The position numbers and the translations under genes were made by a program. Below the pieces are notes generated by a model. It was not told the origin of the DNA. It saw only the letters and a list, made by a program, of their open reading frames with translations, and made no database searches. From Bernardetia sp. (GTDB lineage: Bacteria > Bacteroidota > Bacteroidia > Cytophagales > Bernardetiaceae), in the NCBI GenBank assembly GCA_020630575.1, contig JAHDBD010000010.1, positions 1 through 64,000 on the forward strand: a DNA stretch of 64,000 nucleotides. The letters run 5' to 3'. Below, piece after piece: positions 1 through 7,873 of this stretch (its first letter is position 1; the number at the start of each line of letters is the position of its first letter).

Positions 1-1405
1 TTTCCTTATTAGCGTTCATTATTTTTTCCTTTACTCTTTCTAACTCTTGAGATGGGTGTGTTATTAAAGAAGGTTGTTGAACTTCTTCCTGTTTAGGTTT
101 GTTCCAAGTCTTCAACGCTTCTTGATGTTGCTGAGATTCAATAATTTTCACATAGTGCATTGTTTGATTAATTGTTGAGTGATTAAGTTCTTTTTGTAGA
201 ACTTCAACTCTCATTCCTCTTTTAACACTTAATGTAGCATAAGTATGTCTAGCTGTATGAAATGTAGCAAGCTCATATTTAGGGACTACAATTCTTATAG
301 GCATACCCTCTTGATAGATAATTTTTTCTACTGGAGAGTTTATATTCGCTAAATTGAACAACTCTTTTAGGTGTCTATTCATCAAAACATTACTAAGCAT
401 TGGTAATACATAGCTTCTGTTGTTAAACATTTGATTTGCTCTATATTTATCAATTATAGCTAGGGCATTATCATTAAGAGCAATCGTTAACTTTTTTTTA
501 TATTGTTTTTTATCTTCATAAAAAGTCATTATTTGCAACCCATCTTCATTAACAGAGAGTTGGTCATATGTTAAGTTTTTCACTTCCGAGTAACGTCTAC
601 CTGTATAACAACTAAACAAGTAACAGTCTTTAGTGTGTTCTAGGTGTAAATCTGTTTGTAGGTTTTCTATTGCTTCTAATTCTCTTTCTTCTAAAAATAT
701 TGTTTGTGTTTCAACTTTTTTTGATTGGATCTCTTTGTAGAAAGGATGTACTTTTACATTATGTATTCTTTCACAAAAAGAAAAAAAATGTTTTAGGGTT
801 TGATTTCGTTTTGCTATTGTATTAGGATGATTTTCTATATCATAGATTAAAAATTCCATGAAATCAGTGTGACGAATTGCATCAAATGTTTCAAAAGAAA
901 GTTTTATTTTACGATGTTTTTCATAGAGAGCCAATCTATTTCTAAGTGTAATGTAAGTACTTCTTGTGTTTTTTGCCCTTCCTTCGATTATCTTTTGCCT
1001 GTTGATCAGATCAAAATAATACCCCATGTTTTGACCTTCTGTATCTTCTTTTTTCTTAGGTTTAATAGCTTGCTTAAGCTGTTGTTTTGTTGGTATAACT
1101 CCTGTCGCTTTATAACGCTTATATTCAGCAACTACATTCCTGCAATAATTATCTAATATAATATTCGTTTCAATCTGAAATGGATGCTTTCTATTTACCC
1201 TCTTTTTGTTTTTATCAAAATGTTCTGGCAAGCAAGACTCTCCTGTATACATACGAAGTCTCTCACCAGAAAACGAAAAGTCTAACATTAACTTGCAACG
1301 CCCATCGGCAAGTGGAGGGTTAAGAGCTAAGTAGATATTAGCTTCATTAATTTGATTTTTATTCAAAGTGTCAATTTTTTGGATTGGTGTCTTTTTAAGT
1401 GTCAA
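1..1405 (-). CDS. Tyrosine recombinase / integrase (3' end beyond window)
   Basis: Open frame on the minus strand that runs off the left edge; about 468 residues are visible. It reads as a Bacteroidota-type tyrosine recombinase: an N-terminal arm-type DNA-binding domain (residues ~30-65, SFSGERLRMYTGE), a SAM-like core-binding domain (~125-235) and a catalytic domain. All the catalytic-site motifs are visible: Arg in YTGRRYSE (~270), HTAR in TFHTARHTYAT (~383), His in ELNHST (~402) and the nucleophile Tyr in MHYVKI (~416). A tail rich in Gln and Glu follows. TAA lies just upstream of the first usable codon, so a TTG at 1405 is the likely start; the first ATG (1288) would cut into the arm domain. 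It lies at the end of an inserted element, next to a truncated host gene, as expected for an integrase of a genomic island or integrative element. The enzyme family is well supported; the start is less certain. Confidence 0.9.
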   Translation of the reverse strand, partial: MTLKKTPIQKIDTLNKNQINEANIYLALNPPLADGRCKLMLDFSFSGERLRMYTGESCLPEHFDKNKKRVNRKHPFQIETNIILDNYCRNVVAEYKRYKATGVIPTKQQLKQAIKPKKKEDTEGQNMGYYFDLINRQKIIEGRAKNTRSTYITLRNRLALYEKHRKIKLSFETFDAIRHTDFMEFLIYDIENHPNTIAKRNQTLKHFFSFCERIHNVKVHPFYKEIQSKKVETQTIFLEERELEAIENLQTDLHLEHTKDCYLFSCYTGRRYSEVKNLTYDQLSVNEDGLQIMTFYEDKKQYKKKLTIALNDNALAIIDKYRANQMFNNRSYVLPMLSNVLMNRHLKELFNLANINSPVEKIIYQEGMPIRIVVPKYELATFHTARHTYATLSVKRGMRVEVLQKELNHSTINQTMHYVKIIESQQHQEALKTWNKPKQEEVQQPSLITHPSQELERVKEKIMNANKE

Positions 1406-1420
1406 AACTTATACATATAT

Positions 1421-1514
1421 AATGCTTTTTGTGTGTATAAGTAGTCACTAAATTACTCAAAAAACCCTTTTAAACCAACTTTAAACATACAAAATGCTTT
1501 TTATGTGTATAAGT
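1421..1514. repeat. Pair of 22-bp direct repeats upstream of the integrase (possible att or arm sites)
   Basis: Two near-identical 22-bp direct copies lie at 1421-1442 and 1493-1514 (AATGCTTTTT, then GTGTGTATAAGT or ATGTGTATAAGT), with one mismatch and 72 bp apart. They sit between the integrase start and the break point of the neighbouring gene; the second copy overlaps that gene's premature stop. This fits integrase arm-binding sites or the att core of the element end. A related 19-bp sequence recurs in reverse orientation at 63243-63261. The repeat is seen directly; the att role is inference. Confidence 0.6.
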
Positions 1515-2172
1515 TAATAATATTAGCATTCCCCCAAGGTATAGTGACGGAAGTCATTTTTTTAACTCCATAATCTATCGTTCTGACTTCATGAGCTGTT
1601 TTTACTTTTTTGATTTTTCCCTTTTCACGAATCATTCCTCCTTCACCTGCATTTTCTACCATGGTAAGTGCTGTTCCTTGTGAAATGCCTCCTAAGCCCA
1701 TAAAAGCAAGCTCTAAATGTGTAGCTGTTGGCAATTCATCTTTCAAAAATTTAGACAAACAATCTGATGGAACAACGTCAAAACCAACTCCTGACATAAT
1801 CATAATCCCTGCTTCTTTGGCTGCTTGGTCTTGTGTTTTGACATACTCAAAAACATCAATTTCACCTGTAATATCTAAATAATGTGTTTTTGTAGCAATA
1901 CAAGCAGGAACAAATTCTTTTACTGTTTGTGTAAAAGGACCTGCACAGTTAAGCAAGACATCTACATTTTGCAGTGCAAGTTTGACAGCCGTTTTGTCTT
2001 TAGCTTCGAAAGCAATCCATTTTAAACCTAATTTATCAGCTAAGGCTTGTGTTTTTTCTACATTTCTTCCTGCTAAAATAGGTTTGAGTCCATTTTTGAC
2101 AGCTAATTCTGAAATAAGCTCACCTGTATAACCGTAAGCACCGTATATTAAAAAGTTTGATGTGGTCTTCAT
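1501..2172 (-). pseudogene. Truncated saccharopine-dehydrogenase-like (trans-acting enoyl reductase family) gene
   Basis: A 223-residue frame from ATG 2172 begins with a Rossmann fold (IYGAYGYTGELI, GxxGxTG nucleotide-binding motif) and continues through NCAGPF, YLDITGE and SGVGFDVVPSD. These are typical of the NAD(P)-binding half of the saccharopine dehydrogenase-like / trans-acting enoyl reductase family. Members are usually about 350-400 residues. Here similarity stops at about TIPWGN, and after a few unrelated residues (ANIINLYT) a TAA at 1501 ends the frame. That stop lies inside the repeat at the integrase-bearing element's end, so the C-terminal ~130 residues have probably been cut off by the insertion. 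The remaining part may be expressed but is unlikely to be a normal enzyme. An upstream in-frame codon at 2247 would add 25 residues; ATG 2172 fits the family start. Confidence 0.75.
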
Positions 2173-2286
2173 AATGAATACTACTATTTGAATAGTTTTT
2201 GTTATTTTTAGAAAAATATCTAATAAAGATAAATCTATTCTAACCAAGATTTGTTCAAAATCAAATTATATCATTTTCTAATTTTT

Positions 2287-2793
2287 ATGAAAAAACAAAC
2301 TCAGCTTAGTCAGACAAAAATGGAGAAAGAACTTCCAAAAGAACTTGCTTGGATAGATAAAACTTCGACAGCTTTAGATGATATTTTCAAAATTCCTGCG
2401 ACAAATTTTCGCTTTGGACTTGATCCACTTATCGGACTTGTGCCTGTGGTGGGAGATTTTTTGGGTTTTGCTATTTCTGCTTCTATGGTTTTGGCGATTG
2501 TTCGTCATGGTGTAAGTTTAGCTGTTTTGACTAAGATTTTGGGAAATATTACCTTTGACTATTTAGTAGGTTTGTTTCCTTTTCTAGGAGATTTTCTTGA
2601 TGTCGCTTTCAAGTCTAACAGAAGAAATGTAGATATTTTGAAAGAATATTATACTTCTGGAAAACATACCGAATCTAGTAAATATGTAGTCTGGTTTGCA
2701 GCAATAGGCTTTTTGGTGCTTTTAGCTGGATTTGTAGGAGGAAGTGTTTATGTGACTTGGCAGATTTTGAGTAGCTTTTTGGGAAATTTATAA
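2287..2793 (+). CDS. DUF4112 domain-containing membrane protein
   Basis: 168 residues from ATG 2287. The order is a short polar N-terminus, a conserved block (LAWIDKTSTALDDIF, then FRFGLDPLIGLVPVVGDFLG) and a second GLFPFLGDFLD block, followed by a C-terminal transmembrane segment (~135-160). The two repeated P(V/F)xGDFL blocks are the hallmark of DUF4112, a bacterial membrane-associated family with no established function. The start was chosen because the upstream in-frame ATG (2251) only adds hydrophobic residues with no family match; ATG 2320 is also possible. It is divergent from the truncated dehydrogenase gene and stands alone. Family assignment is strong; function unknown. Confidence 0.8.
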   Translation: MKKQTQLSQTKMEKELPKELAWIDKTSTALDDIFKIPATNFRFGLDPLIGLVPVVGDFLGFAISASMVLAIVRHGVSLAVLTKILGNITFDYLVGLFPFLGDFLDVAFKSNRRNVDILKEYYTSGKHTESSKYVVWFAAIGFLVLLAGFVGGSVYVTWQILSSFLGNL

Positions 2794-2834
2794 TAAAATA
2801 TCCTATTAGAAACTGTATGATATTTTATACTCAA

Positions 2835-3770
2835 CTAGGGGCAAAAAATATGATTTACTTCATTTATCCAACTTTTAATTATTTCAAGCTGCTTTTGAGT
2901 TGTAATCTTGATAATTTGAATAGACAGAACAGCATTTGTAGTAAAGATAATCTCTGCTTGATTTAATTCTTGCTTTGTAATTGATTTTTCTTCAATAGAA
3001 ATTTCAAATTTTGTCTTATTATAACTCTTTAATTTTCTATCTAATAGATAATTTCTCATTGTTCCCATTACACCACCTTCAGAAGACGGAGGAGTAATAA
3101 AATGAAGTTGATTATTTTCTTTGTTTCTTTCATTAGATAACTTTCTATCCAAAACAAAAACATTTGCAGCCCCTGCTTCTGCAATTCTATTTTGATTATT
3201 TAATAAAAAAACTTCATCTACCTGTTGCTCTTTTCTGTATTTTCCTGCCAAAACATAAGGAAGTGCATCTGCTTTTTTGAAAGGAGAAAAAGCAGAAGGA
3301 AAAAGAGGTAATTCATCAAAAAAAATATAGCTTTTTTGTAGTGTTTCTAAGTCGTTACTATTTTCACTTAAAAAATTTATTTTAGGAATTTCTTGTAATA
3401 CAATTACAAACTCAGGTGTTGAACTTGTTGGTGTATACAGTCCACCTTCACTTCTAAAAATAGTCAAACGAGCTTTAAAATCAGCAATTTTATCTATATT
3501 TACAGGAATTGTTAAAGATACCGTTTTCAGAATCTCATCTTTCAAAAAATCACCTTCTAATTTATCATATCCCAAGGCTTTCATTCCTTTCGAAAGGCGT
3601 TTGAAATGATAATCCCATAACGGAATAGAATAATTTATTGATTCATTTTCTATACTTTTCACAATTCGAATCGTTTCGAAAAGTGCATCAGCATAACTAA
3701 AGGCTCTGTTTTGTGCAGAGAAAAGAAGCGTATTTTTGTCGTGATAAATTTTTCCGTTGTGATTAAGCAT
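2835..3770 (-). CDS. Class IV aminotransferase (branched-chain aminotransferase / aminodeoxychorismate lyase-like)
   Basis: 311 residues with the fold-type IV PLP enzyme layout. Seen are the N-terminal NRAFSYADALFETIR block, the region around the probable PLP-binding lysine (FKKADALPYVLAGKY, ~155-175), the motif EVFLLNNQNRIAEAGAANVFV with the conserved Glu-Ala-Asn segment (given in two overlapping pieces in the protein, ~180-200), and GVMGTMR near 230, matching the family's phosphate-binding G(I/V)xGxxR. Such enzymes transaminate branched-chain amino acids or cleave 4-amino-4-deoxychorismate to 4-aminobenzoate. The sequence cannot decide between them. A folate gene (folC) lies far away at 55-56.5 kb, so context does not help. 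Cytoplasmic and transcribed alone. A PabC-like role is a reasonable guess only. Confidence 0.8.
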   Translation of the reverse strand: MLNHNGKIYHDKNTLLFSAQNRAFSYADALFETIRIVKSIENESINYSIPLWDYHFKRLSKGMKALGYDKLEGDFLKDEILKTVSLTIPVNIDKIADFKARLTIFRSEGGLYTPTSSTPEFVIVLQEIPKINFLSENSNDLETLQKSYIFFDELPLFPSAFSPFKKADALPYVLAGKYRKEQQVDEVFLLNNQNRIAEAGAANVFVLDRKLSNERNKENNQLHFITPPSSEGGVMGTMRNYLLDRKLKSYNKTKFEISIEEKSITKQELNQAEIIFTTNAVLSIQIIKITTQKQLEIIKSWINEVNHIFCP

Positions 3771-3790
3771 AATGATTTAGTTTCTTATTA

Positions 3791-4225
3791 CTATAAATTT
3801 ATATGAATCATTGTACTAAAAATCAGTAGCAAAGTTATAACTCCAACAATCGTTGTAAATATTCCTGTTTTTTTTGACTTTACCCAACCCGATAAAGACA
3901 AAATAGCTGACAGAGAAAATAAACCTATCATAAAAGTAGAAACTCCTATTACTCTAGGAACGAGAAAATCATTTGTAGTAGTTATTTTAAAAGGTCCTCC
4001 GATAGTTGTCATCATCGAAATTTGTGTCATGGCAAATACAGAAACAAGAAAACAACCAGCTGAAATAGTGGCTAGTTTTAATATATTATTCATGATTTTG
4101 CTGTTCTTATCAGAAACCAATAAATTGGCAACTACTGTAATAGAAAAACCACTCAATAGTGAACTAACCATAAGTGTTTGATTAGCTAATGTATTCCAGT
4201 ATTCTAAAGTCATTGCAGTAAGCAT
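3791..4225 (-). CDS. Small four-helix membrane protein, unknown function
   Basis: 144 residues with about four hydrophobic segments (~17-38, 48-70, 88-110, 118-140) separated by short polar loops (VSDKNSKIMN, GWVKSKKTG). No family recognised. The ATG at 4225 follows an AT-rich leader, and an internal Met at residue 5 is an alternative start. It lies 20 bp upstream of the aminotransferase gene on the same strand and could be co-transcribed with it, but nothing in the sequence ties the two functions together. Inner-membrane location follows from the hydrophobicity. Confidence 0.6.
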   Translation of the reverse strand: MLTAMTLEYWNTLANQTLMVSSLLSGFSITVVANLLVSDKNSKIMNNILKLATISAGCFLVSVFAMTQISMMTTIGGPFKITTTNDFLVPRVIGVSTFMIGLFSLSAILSLSGWVKSKKTGIFTTIVGVITLLLIFSTMIHINL

Positions 4226-4460
4226 TTCTTTTATATAATTAGATTTTTGTTTTATTTCTTATACTTCTTGTTCTTCGTTTAAAATAAGAAATCAAAACTA
4301 ACAAATTTATACTATGAAAATCATTTTATTGAGTTTTTTCTTTTTAATCATTTCTTTTACTGCTTTTGTTTTGGGCAAAATTGAGGTTGGAGAAATATGG
4401 ATAGGAATGATATATCTTTTTTATTTAATAAAAATGCAAATGATTCCACATTCAATACTA

Positions 4461-4585
4461 TGTAACATAAATTATTTTGTATTTCTTTGCACGTAAAACA
4501 GAGTTAAAACCCTGTTCAATTTATAATTCTGCCATTGTCGGTGTCCCCACCGACGATAGTAAAACACAAACAAACTTATGTTACA
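4461..4585. mobile_element. MITE-like palindromic element, copy 1 (125 bp)
   Basis: Ends in inverted repeats TGTAACATAAATT and, on the opposite strand, TGTAACATAAGTT. Weaker inverted similarity (CATTnAATAC) extends outward to about 4452 and 4594. Inside is a GTCGGTGTCCCCACCGAC hairpin. It has no coding capacity for a transposase. A second copy of identical length lies inverted at 48517-48641, about 85 per cent identical by eye. No clear target duplication is visible, so exact ends are uncertain. It is a non-autonomous element by structure; which transposase would move it is unknown. Confidence 0.7.
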
Positions 4586-4707
4586 CTGTATTTAATGAAG
4601 ATGATTATGCTTTTATTTTAGGTTCATTACCAGATAGAATGGAATGTAGATTAAATGGTTTGAGCGACTCTCTAATAAGACTTTATGCAAAACATGATGT
4701 TCTTATA

Positions 4708-4834
4708 CATACTAGACATTTTTCTTTTGACCTCCCCCCTTCCCCTCCCAAGGAGGGGAGAAAAGCCTATTCAAAGTCTCTCCTTGGGAGGGGAAGGGCT
4801 TTAGGGAGATTAAGCATTTTTGTCTAGTAGTATG
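4708..4834. mobile_element. Second MITE-like element with 9-bp target duplication (127 bp)
   Basis: Flanked by direct copies of GTTCTTATA at 4699-4707 and 4835-4843. The ends are inverted: CATACTAGACA on the left and CATACTACTAGACA read from the right. The centre is a GC-rich perfect 16-bp stem: TTCCCCTCCCAAGGAG (4740-4755) with CTCCTTGGGAGGGGAA (4780-4795). There is no room for a transposase. Insertion shifted the frame of the host gene (136 nt including the duplication). A 9-bp duplication is typical of several transposase families, including IS1, of which a decayed copy is present near 32 kb; that link is inference. Confidence 0.75.
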
Positions 4835-5139
4835 GTTCTTATAAACTTAAAAGATTCTGTCCAAAAGTATTATGTTATTGGAAATGCTTCTGGCAGACCA
4901 GTTAATATAACTCCAAAATATGCTTTAGAAAAATATAATCTAATTTTAGTCTATACACATTGTACTCCTTGTAAATATGAATTAGAGTATAAAAATATAT
5001 TTGAAAAGCTCTATTCAAAACAAAATGGAGAGAATATAGAAAAATTAGTTTACAAAATAGAAAGAGAAGCCATAGAAGAACACAATCGAATTTATAATGA
5101 GAGCAAAAATTCAACTGATAACTGTTTACTGGTAACTGC

Positions 5140-6063
5140 CTAACGACGATTATCATCATTTTCCATCATAGATAAATAACTATTGTATCTACTTTTGGCA
5201 ATATCACCACTTTCTACGGCTGCAATAACAGCACACTGTGGTTCTCTCAAATGAAGGCAATTGTCATACTTACATTGATTTAAAAGCTCTCTCATTTCTG
5301 GAAAATAATGGCTGATTTCTGCTTTTTCCATATCCATAAGACCTAATTCTTTTATACCTGGGGTATCGATAACAAAGGTATTTTCAAAGATTTCAAACAT
5401 TTCTGAAAAAGTAGTGGTGTGAAGACCTTTTTCTGTATAATCCGAAACTTCTTGGGTAGTTTGAGTAATTTCTGGAGAAAGACGATTTAAAAGTGTCGAT
5501 TTTCCTACTCCTGAATGCCCTGAAACTAAAGACACTTTGTCTTTCAAAATATTTTCAATTTTTGTAATATCTTCATCTTCTGTTGCAGAAATAGCCATAC
5601 AAGTATAGCCGATTTGCTCATAACGCTGCATCATTTTGGATTGAACAAATAATTCTTCTTCTAAAAGTAAATCTATTTTATTAAAAATCAAAACTCCTGG
5701 AATTCGAAATGCTTCTGCTGCCACTAAAAAACGGTCGATAAATCCAGGTGAAGTCCGAGGCATAGCAAGTGTAACAACTACAATCGCTTGGTCAAGATTA
5801 GCTGCAATGGTATGAGCAAATCCATCTTTTTTAGGAGATTGACGGTTGATATAATTTATTCTTTTATCTATTTTTTCTATCAAAACAGTGTTTTCATCTT
5901 TGTCTTCCAACACGATTTGTACTCTATCGCCAACAGCTATCGGATTGGTTACTCTATCATTATTTAATCTTAACTTTCCTCGCAAACGACCTTTATATCT
6001 GTGATTATCGTCTGCCAAAACATCGTACCATAAACCTGTTGAGCGCAAAATGAGTCCTTTCAT
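5140..6063 (-). CDS. rsgA: Ribosome small subunit-dependent GTPase A
   Basis: 307 residues with the full RsgA (YjeQ/EngC) layout: an N-terminal OB-fold (~1-70), then a circularly permuted GTPase domain in which G4 (FNKIDLL, ~129) precedes G1 (GHSGVGKSTLLNR, ~180) and G3 (DTPGIKE, ~232), and a C-terminal zinc-binding region (CKYDNCLHLREPQCAV, ~262-278) with the expected Cys/His ligands. RsgA is a GTPase that helps late maturation of the 30S ribosomal subunit in the cytoplasm. ATG 6063 was chosen because it starts the OB-fold (MKGLILRSTG); an upstream in-frame start at 6108 would translate through a perfect hairpin. That hairpin (6080-6103) lies exactly 16 nt before the start. The gene converges with the broken gene at 5143. 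Confidence 0.95.
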   Translation of the reverse strand: MKGLILRSTGLWYDVLADDNHRYKGRLRGKLRLNNDRVTNPIAVGDRVQIVLEDKDENTVLIEKIDKRINYINRQSPKKDGFAHTIAANLDQAIVVVTLAMPRTSPGFIDRFLVAAEAFRIPGVLIFNKIDLLLEEELFVQSKMMQRYEQIGYTCMAISATEDEDITKIENILKDKVSLVSGHSGVGKSTLLNRLSPEITQTTQEVSDYTEKGLHTTTFSEMFEIFENTFVIDTPGIKELGLMDMEKAEISHYFPEMRELLNQCKYDNCLHLREPQCAVIAAVESGDIAKSRYNSYLSMMENDDNRR

Positions 6064-6079
6064 AAATTTTTTGTTGAAA

Positions 6080-6103
6080 ATTGTCGGTGGAAACACCGAC
6101 AAT
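6080..6103 (-). promoter_or_regulatory. Perfect stem-loop 16 nt upstream of rsgA
   Basis: ATTGTCGGTG at 6080-6089 pairs with CACCGACAAT at 6094-6103 across a 4-nt loop: a perfect 10-bp stem. In rsgA mRNA it ends 16 nt before the ATG. The core GTCGGTG...CACCGAC matches the core of the 125-bp element at 4.5 kb, so it may be a solo piece of that repeat, captured in a leader. Effect on translation or mRNA stability is possible but unproven. Confidence 0.6.
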
Positions 6104-6500
6104 CGCAAGGGTTTTATAATTTATTGTAAAATTACCTTTTTAATCTGTGATTGTAGTATCTAAAAACAAATAAACTATAATTTGGCAATTAGAGTTCGAA
6201 AATAGTTGAAAATATTTTATGGAGTATTTATTAAAAGTCAAAGCAATTTTAGAATTAAGTGGTTGGATTAAAATTTGATAATTTTTAAAAAGTTTTTTAC
6301 AAAAAAAACAAACCACAATTCAAATTATAATAAATACAGTATTTTAAAAACCATTTGCCTAGTAAGTAGAGTTCTATTTTTAATTTTTTTACACTTTTTA
6401 TAAATAAAAAAATATTATTTTTTTTTGCTTTGTAAAATCCTATAAACTTTTTTTTGTAATATACGTTCAGTAGAAGAAAACCTATCCTAAATAAACAATT
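6104..6500. other. Gene-free AT-rich stretch between divergent rsgA and a lipoprotein gene
   Basis: About 400 bases with long A and T runs (for example 6405-6460). No coding frame, RNA gene or clear repeat is visible. It must hold the promoters of the two divergent genes, but no convincing TTTG-N20-TAnnTTTG pair was found. Confidence 0.4.
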
Positions 6501-7190
6501 ATGAATATTCTTCCCAAACCTGTGTATAAATTTTACTCCCTTGGTATAAGGGAAAAATTTAGATTTTTTCTTTCTGTTTTTTGTATTCTAACTATACTTC
6601 CTTTTTCTAGCTGTTCGGATACAAATGATAGCTGGGAACAGATAAATTCTGAAAAAGTATTACTAGCAGCTTCTTCTAACACTTCTGTAAAAAAAAATGA
6701 ATTTGAGCAAGTGCTTGAAAAATTTTTAGCTATTTCATCGGATAACGAACTTAAAGAATATATTCATCCCCAATTAGGTTTTTATGTAAATCACAAACCA
6801 GGGGCAATTTCTCTTGTCGAACATTTTACAGATTTAGATGAAGTATATGAACAACTTCCTCATTTAGAACCTTATTTCAAACAATTTAATGGGAAAAACC
6901 CAAAGAATGAAGAAAGTCCAAAGTTTGATTGTGAAGTTTTTTCAAAAGAAGGAACATTTTATCAAAAAACAGTTTCATTTAATGAGATAGAAAAAGGGAT
7001 AGAAATCAATGAGAATATCATTGAAAAAGTCCACTCAGAAAAAGAAAAAGAATTTGCTAAACAAACAGATAAAAAAGTGAGTCATGTAGTTGTATTGACA
7101 GACGATTATCTTGAAATTGGATTTACTTCTATTAACGGAAAATGGTATATGCTGTGGTTTAATTTAGCCAAATTTGATTGCTCTGCTTAA
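6501..7190 (+). CDS. Predicted lipoprotein, unknown function
   Basis: 229 residues. A signal peptide (~15-38) ends in a lipobox with the acceptor cysteine (LPFSSC), followed by an acidic, flexible linker (SDTNDSWEQ). The mature part is a single hydrophilic domain ending in GFTSINGKWYMLWFNLAKFDC. The IGFTSINGKWYMLWF pattern resembles small exported domains that fold as a beta-sandwich or cystatin-like sheet, but no family was recognised. Presumably anchored in the outer or inner membrane. It converges with the DUF4296 gene (10-bp gap). The long N-terminus before the hydrophobic core (MNILPKPVYKFYSLGIREK) leaves the exact start a little uncertain. Confidence 0.65.
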   Translation: MNILPKPVYKFYSLGIREKFRFFLSVFCILTILPFSSCSDTNDSWEQINSEKVLLAASSNTSVKKNEFEQVLEKFLAISSDNELKEYIHPQLGFYVNHKPGAISLVEHFTDLDEVYEQLPHLEPYFKQFNGKNPKNEESPKFDCEVFSKEGTFYQKTVSFNEIEKGIEINENIIEKVHSEKEKEFAKQTDKKVSHVVVLTDDYLEIGFTSINGKWYMLWFNLAKFDCSA

Positions 7191-7200
7191 AAAAGCAAAG

Positions 7201-7599
7201 TTACTTCAATTTTAGAGAATCGCTCAAAGATGCTTTACGAGCTTCTAAAGTATCTTCTACAATAAACAAGAAAAGTTCAGAACGTTTGGGTACTTTCATA
7301 TAATAATTGTAGTTTCTTCTAAAAGAGACTGAATCTAAATCATATTTTTTATAGATATTATATCTATATTTTTCAAAACGCATAAGTTTGGATTCATTAG
7401 GATCATATTGCTGTACTACGGCAGATTCAGCTGTTAAAATATCAGCAATTATTTGAACAAATGTTTCTCTAGGCAAAATACTGTCAGGAACAGTTGAAGA
7501 TACAACAGAATAATCTGCACTTTTATTTTTCTTTCCACAAGAAGAAAAGACAGAAATACTAATCAATAGAAAAATAACGAATAAAGGAAATGGTTTCAT
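7201..7599 (-). CDS. DUF4296 domain-containing lipoprotein
   Basis: 132 residues. A signal peptide with lipobox SVFSSC places the acylated Cys at about residue 21. The mature domain (LPRETFVQIIADILTAESAV, then YRYNIYKKYDLDSVSFRRNYNYY) matches the DUF4296 family of Bacteroidota lipoproteins: a short helical domain of unknown function beginning with a P-x-x-x-F-x-x-I-(L/I)-x-D-(I/L)-x-x-x-E pattern. Members often have the same short length. The gene stands alone, convergent with the preceding lipoprotein. This family is a useful marker of the phylum. Function unknown. Confidence 0.8.
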   Translation of the reverse strand: MKPFPLFVIFLLISISVFSSCGKKNKSADYSVVSSTVPDSILPRETFVQIIADILTAESAVVQQYDPNESKLMRFEKYRYNIYKKYDLDSVSFRRNYNYYMKVPKRSELFLFIVEDTLEARKASLSDSLKLK

Positions 7600-7834
7600 G
7601 TAAAATAGTTTGAAGTAATTTTTTACAAAAATGCGATAAAATCTACTACTTATCTACTTTCTAATCTATTTTTTAAGAATCAATTAGGTAAAGAAGAAAT
7701 TTTTAATAAAAATTCAGGTTTAGAGAACAATTAACTGTAAGGCAATCCTATTTCTAGGAAAACAATAGAATAATAGAACTAAAAATTCTATTCTTATTTT
7801 TTGCAAAAAAAACAGAAAATTATAGCACAACAAA

Positions 7835-7866
7835 TTTGTAAAAAAGAGAGATAAAAACTACCTTTG
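7835..7866 (+). promoter_or_regulatory. Bacteroidota-type promoter of rpsU
   Basis: TTTG at 7835-7838, a 20-nt spacer, then TACCTTTG at 7859-7866: an exact match to the phylum's -33 TTTG and -7 TAnnTTTG consensus. The nearest downstream gene is rpsU, giving a predicted transcript start near 7873 and an untranslated leader of about 230 nt. The region 7600-7834 upstream holds no gene or repeat that I can see. Confidence 0.75.
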
Positions 7867-7873
7867 CAATCCG

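Larger units (their letters stand above)
4314..5143 (+). pseudogene. Broken gene of unknown function, split by two short mobile elements
   Basis: Three coding-like pieces are visible. The first (4314-4460) encodes a hydrophobic N-terminus with a signal-like segment (MKIILLSFFFLIISF). The second (about 4588-4707) encodes NEDDYAFILGSLPDRM and continues to KHDVLI. The third (from 4835) begins VLINLKDSVQKYY and runs to a TAA at 5141-5143, including a THCTPCKYE motif. Pieces two and three are separated by an insertion at 4708-4834 flanked by a 9-bp duplication (GTTCTTATA). Removing the element and one copy of the duplication joins them in frame as DVLINLKD. Pieces one and two are separated by another element (4461-4585), and their frames do not join simply, so they may or may not be one gene. 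No family recognised. The stop overlaps the convergent rsgA gene by 4 nt. Confidence 0.65.

Noticed and set aside
869-1156. Plus-strand open frame inside the integrase gene
   Set aside because: The opposite strand encodes a recombinase with all catalytic motifs; the Phe/Cys-rich plus-strand product is a shadow.
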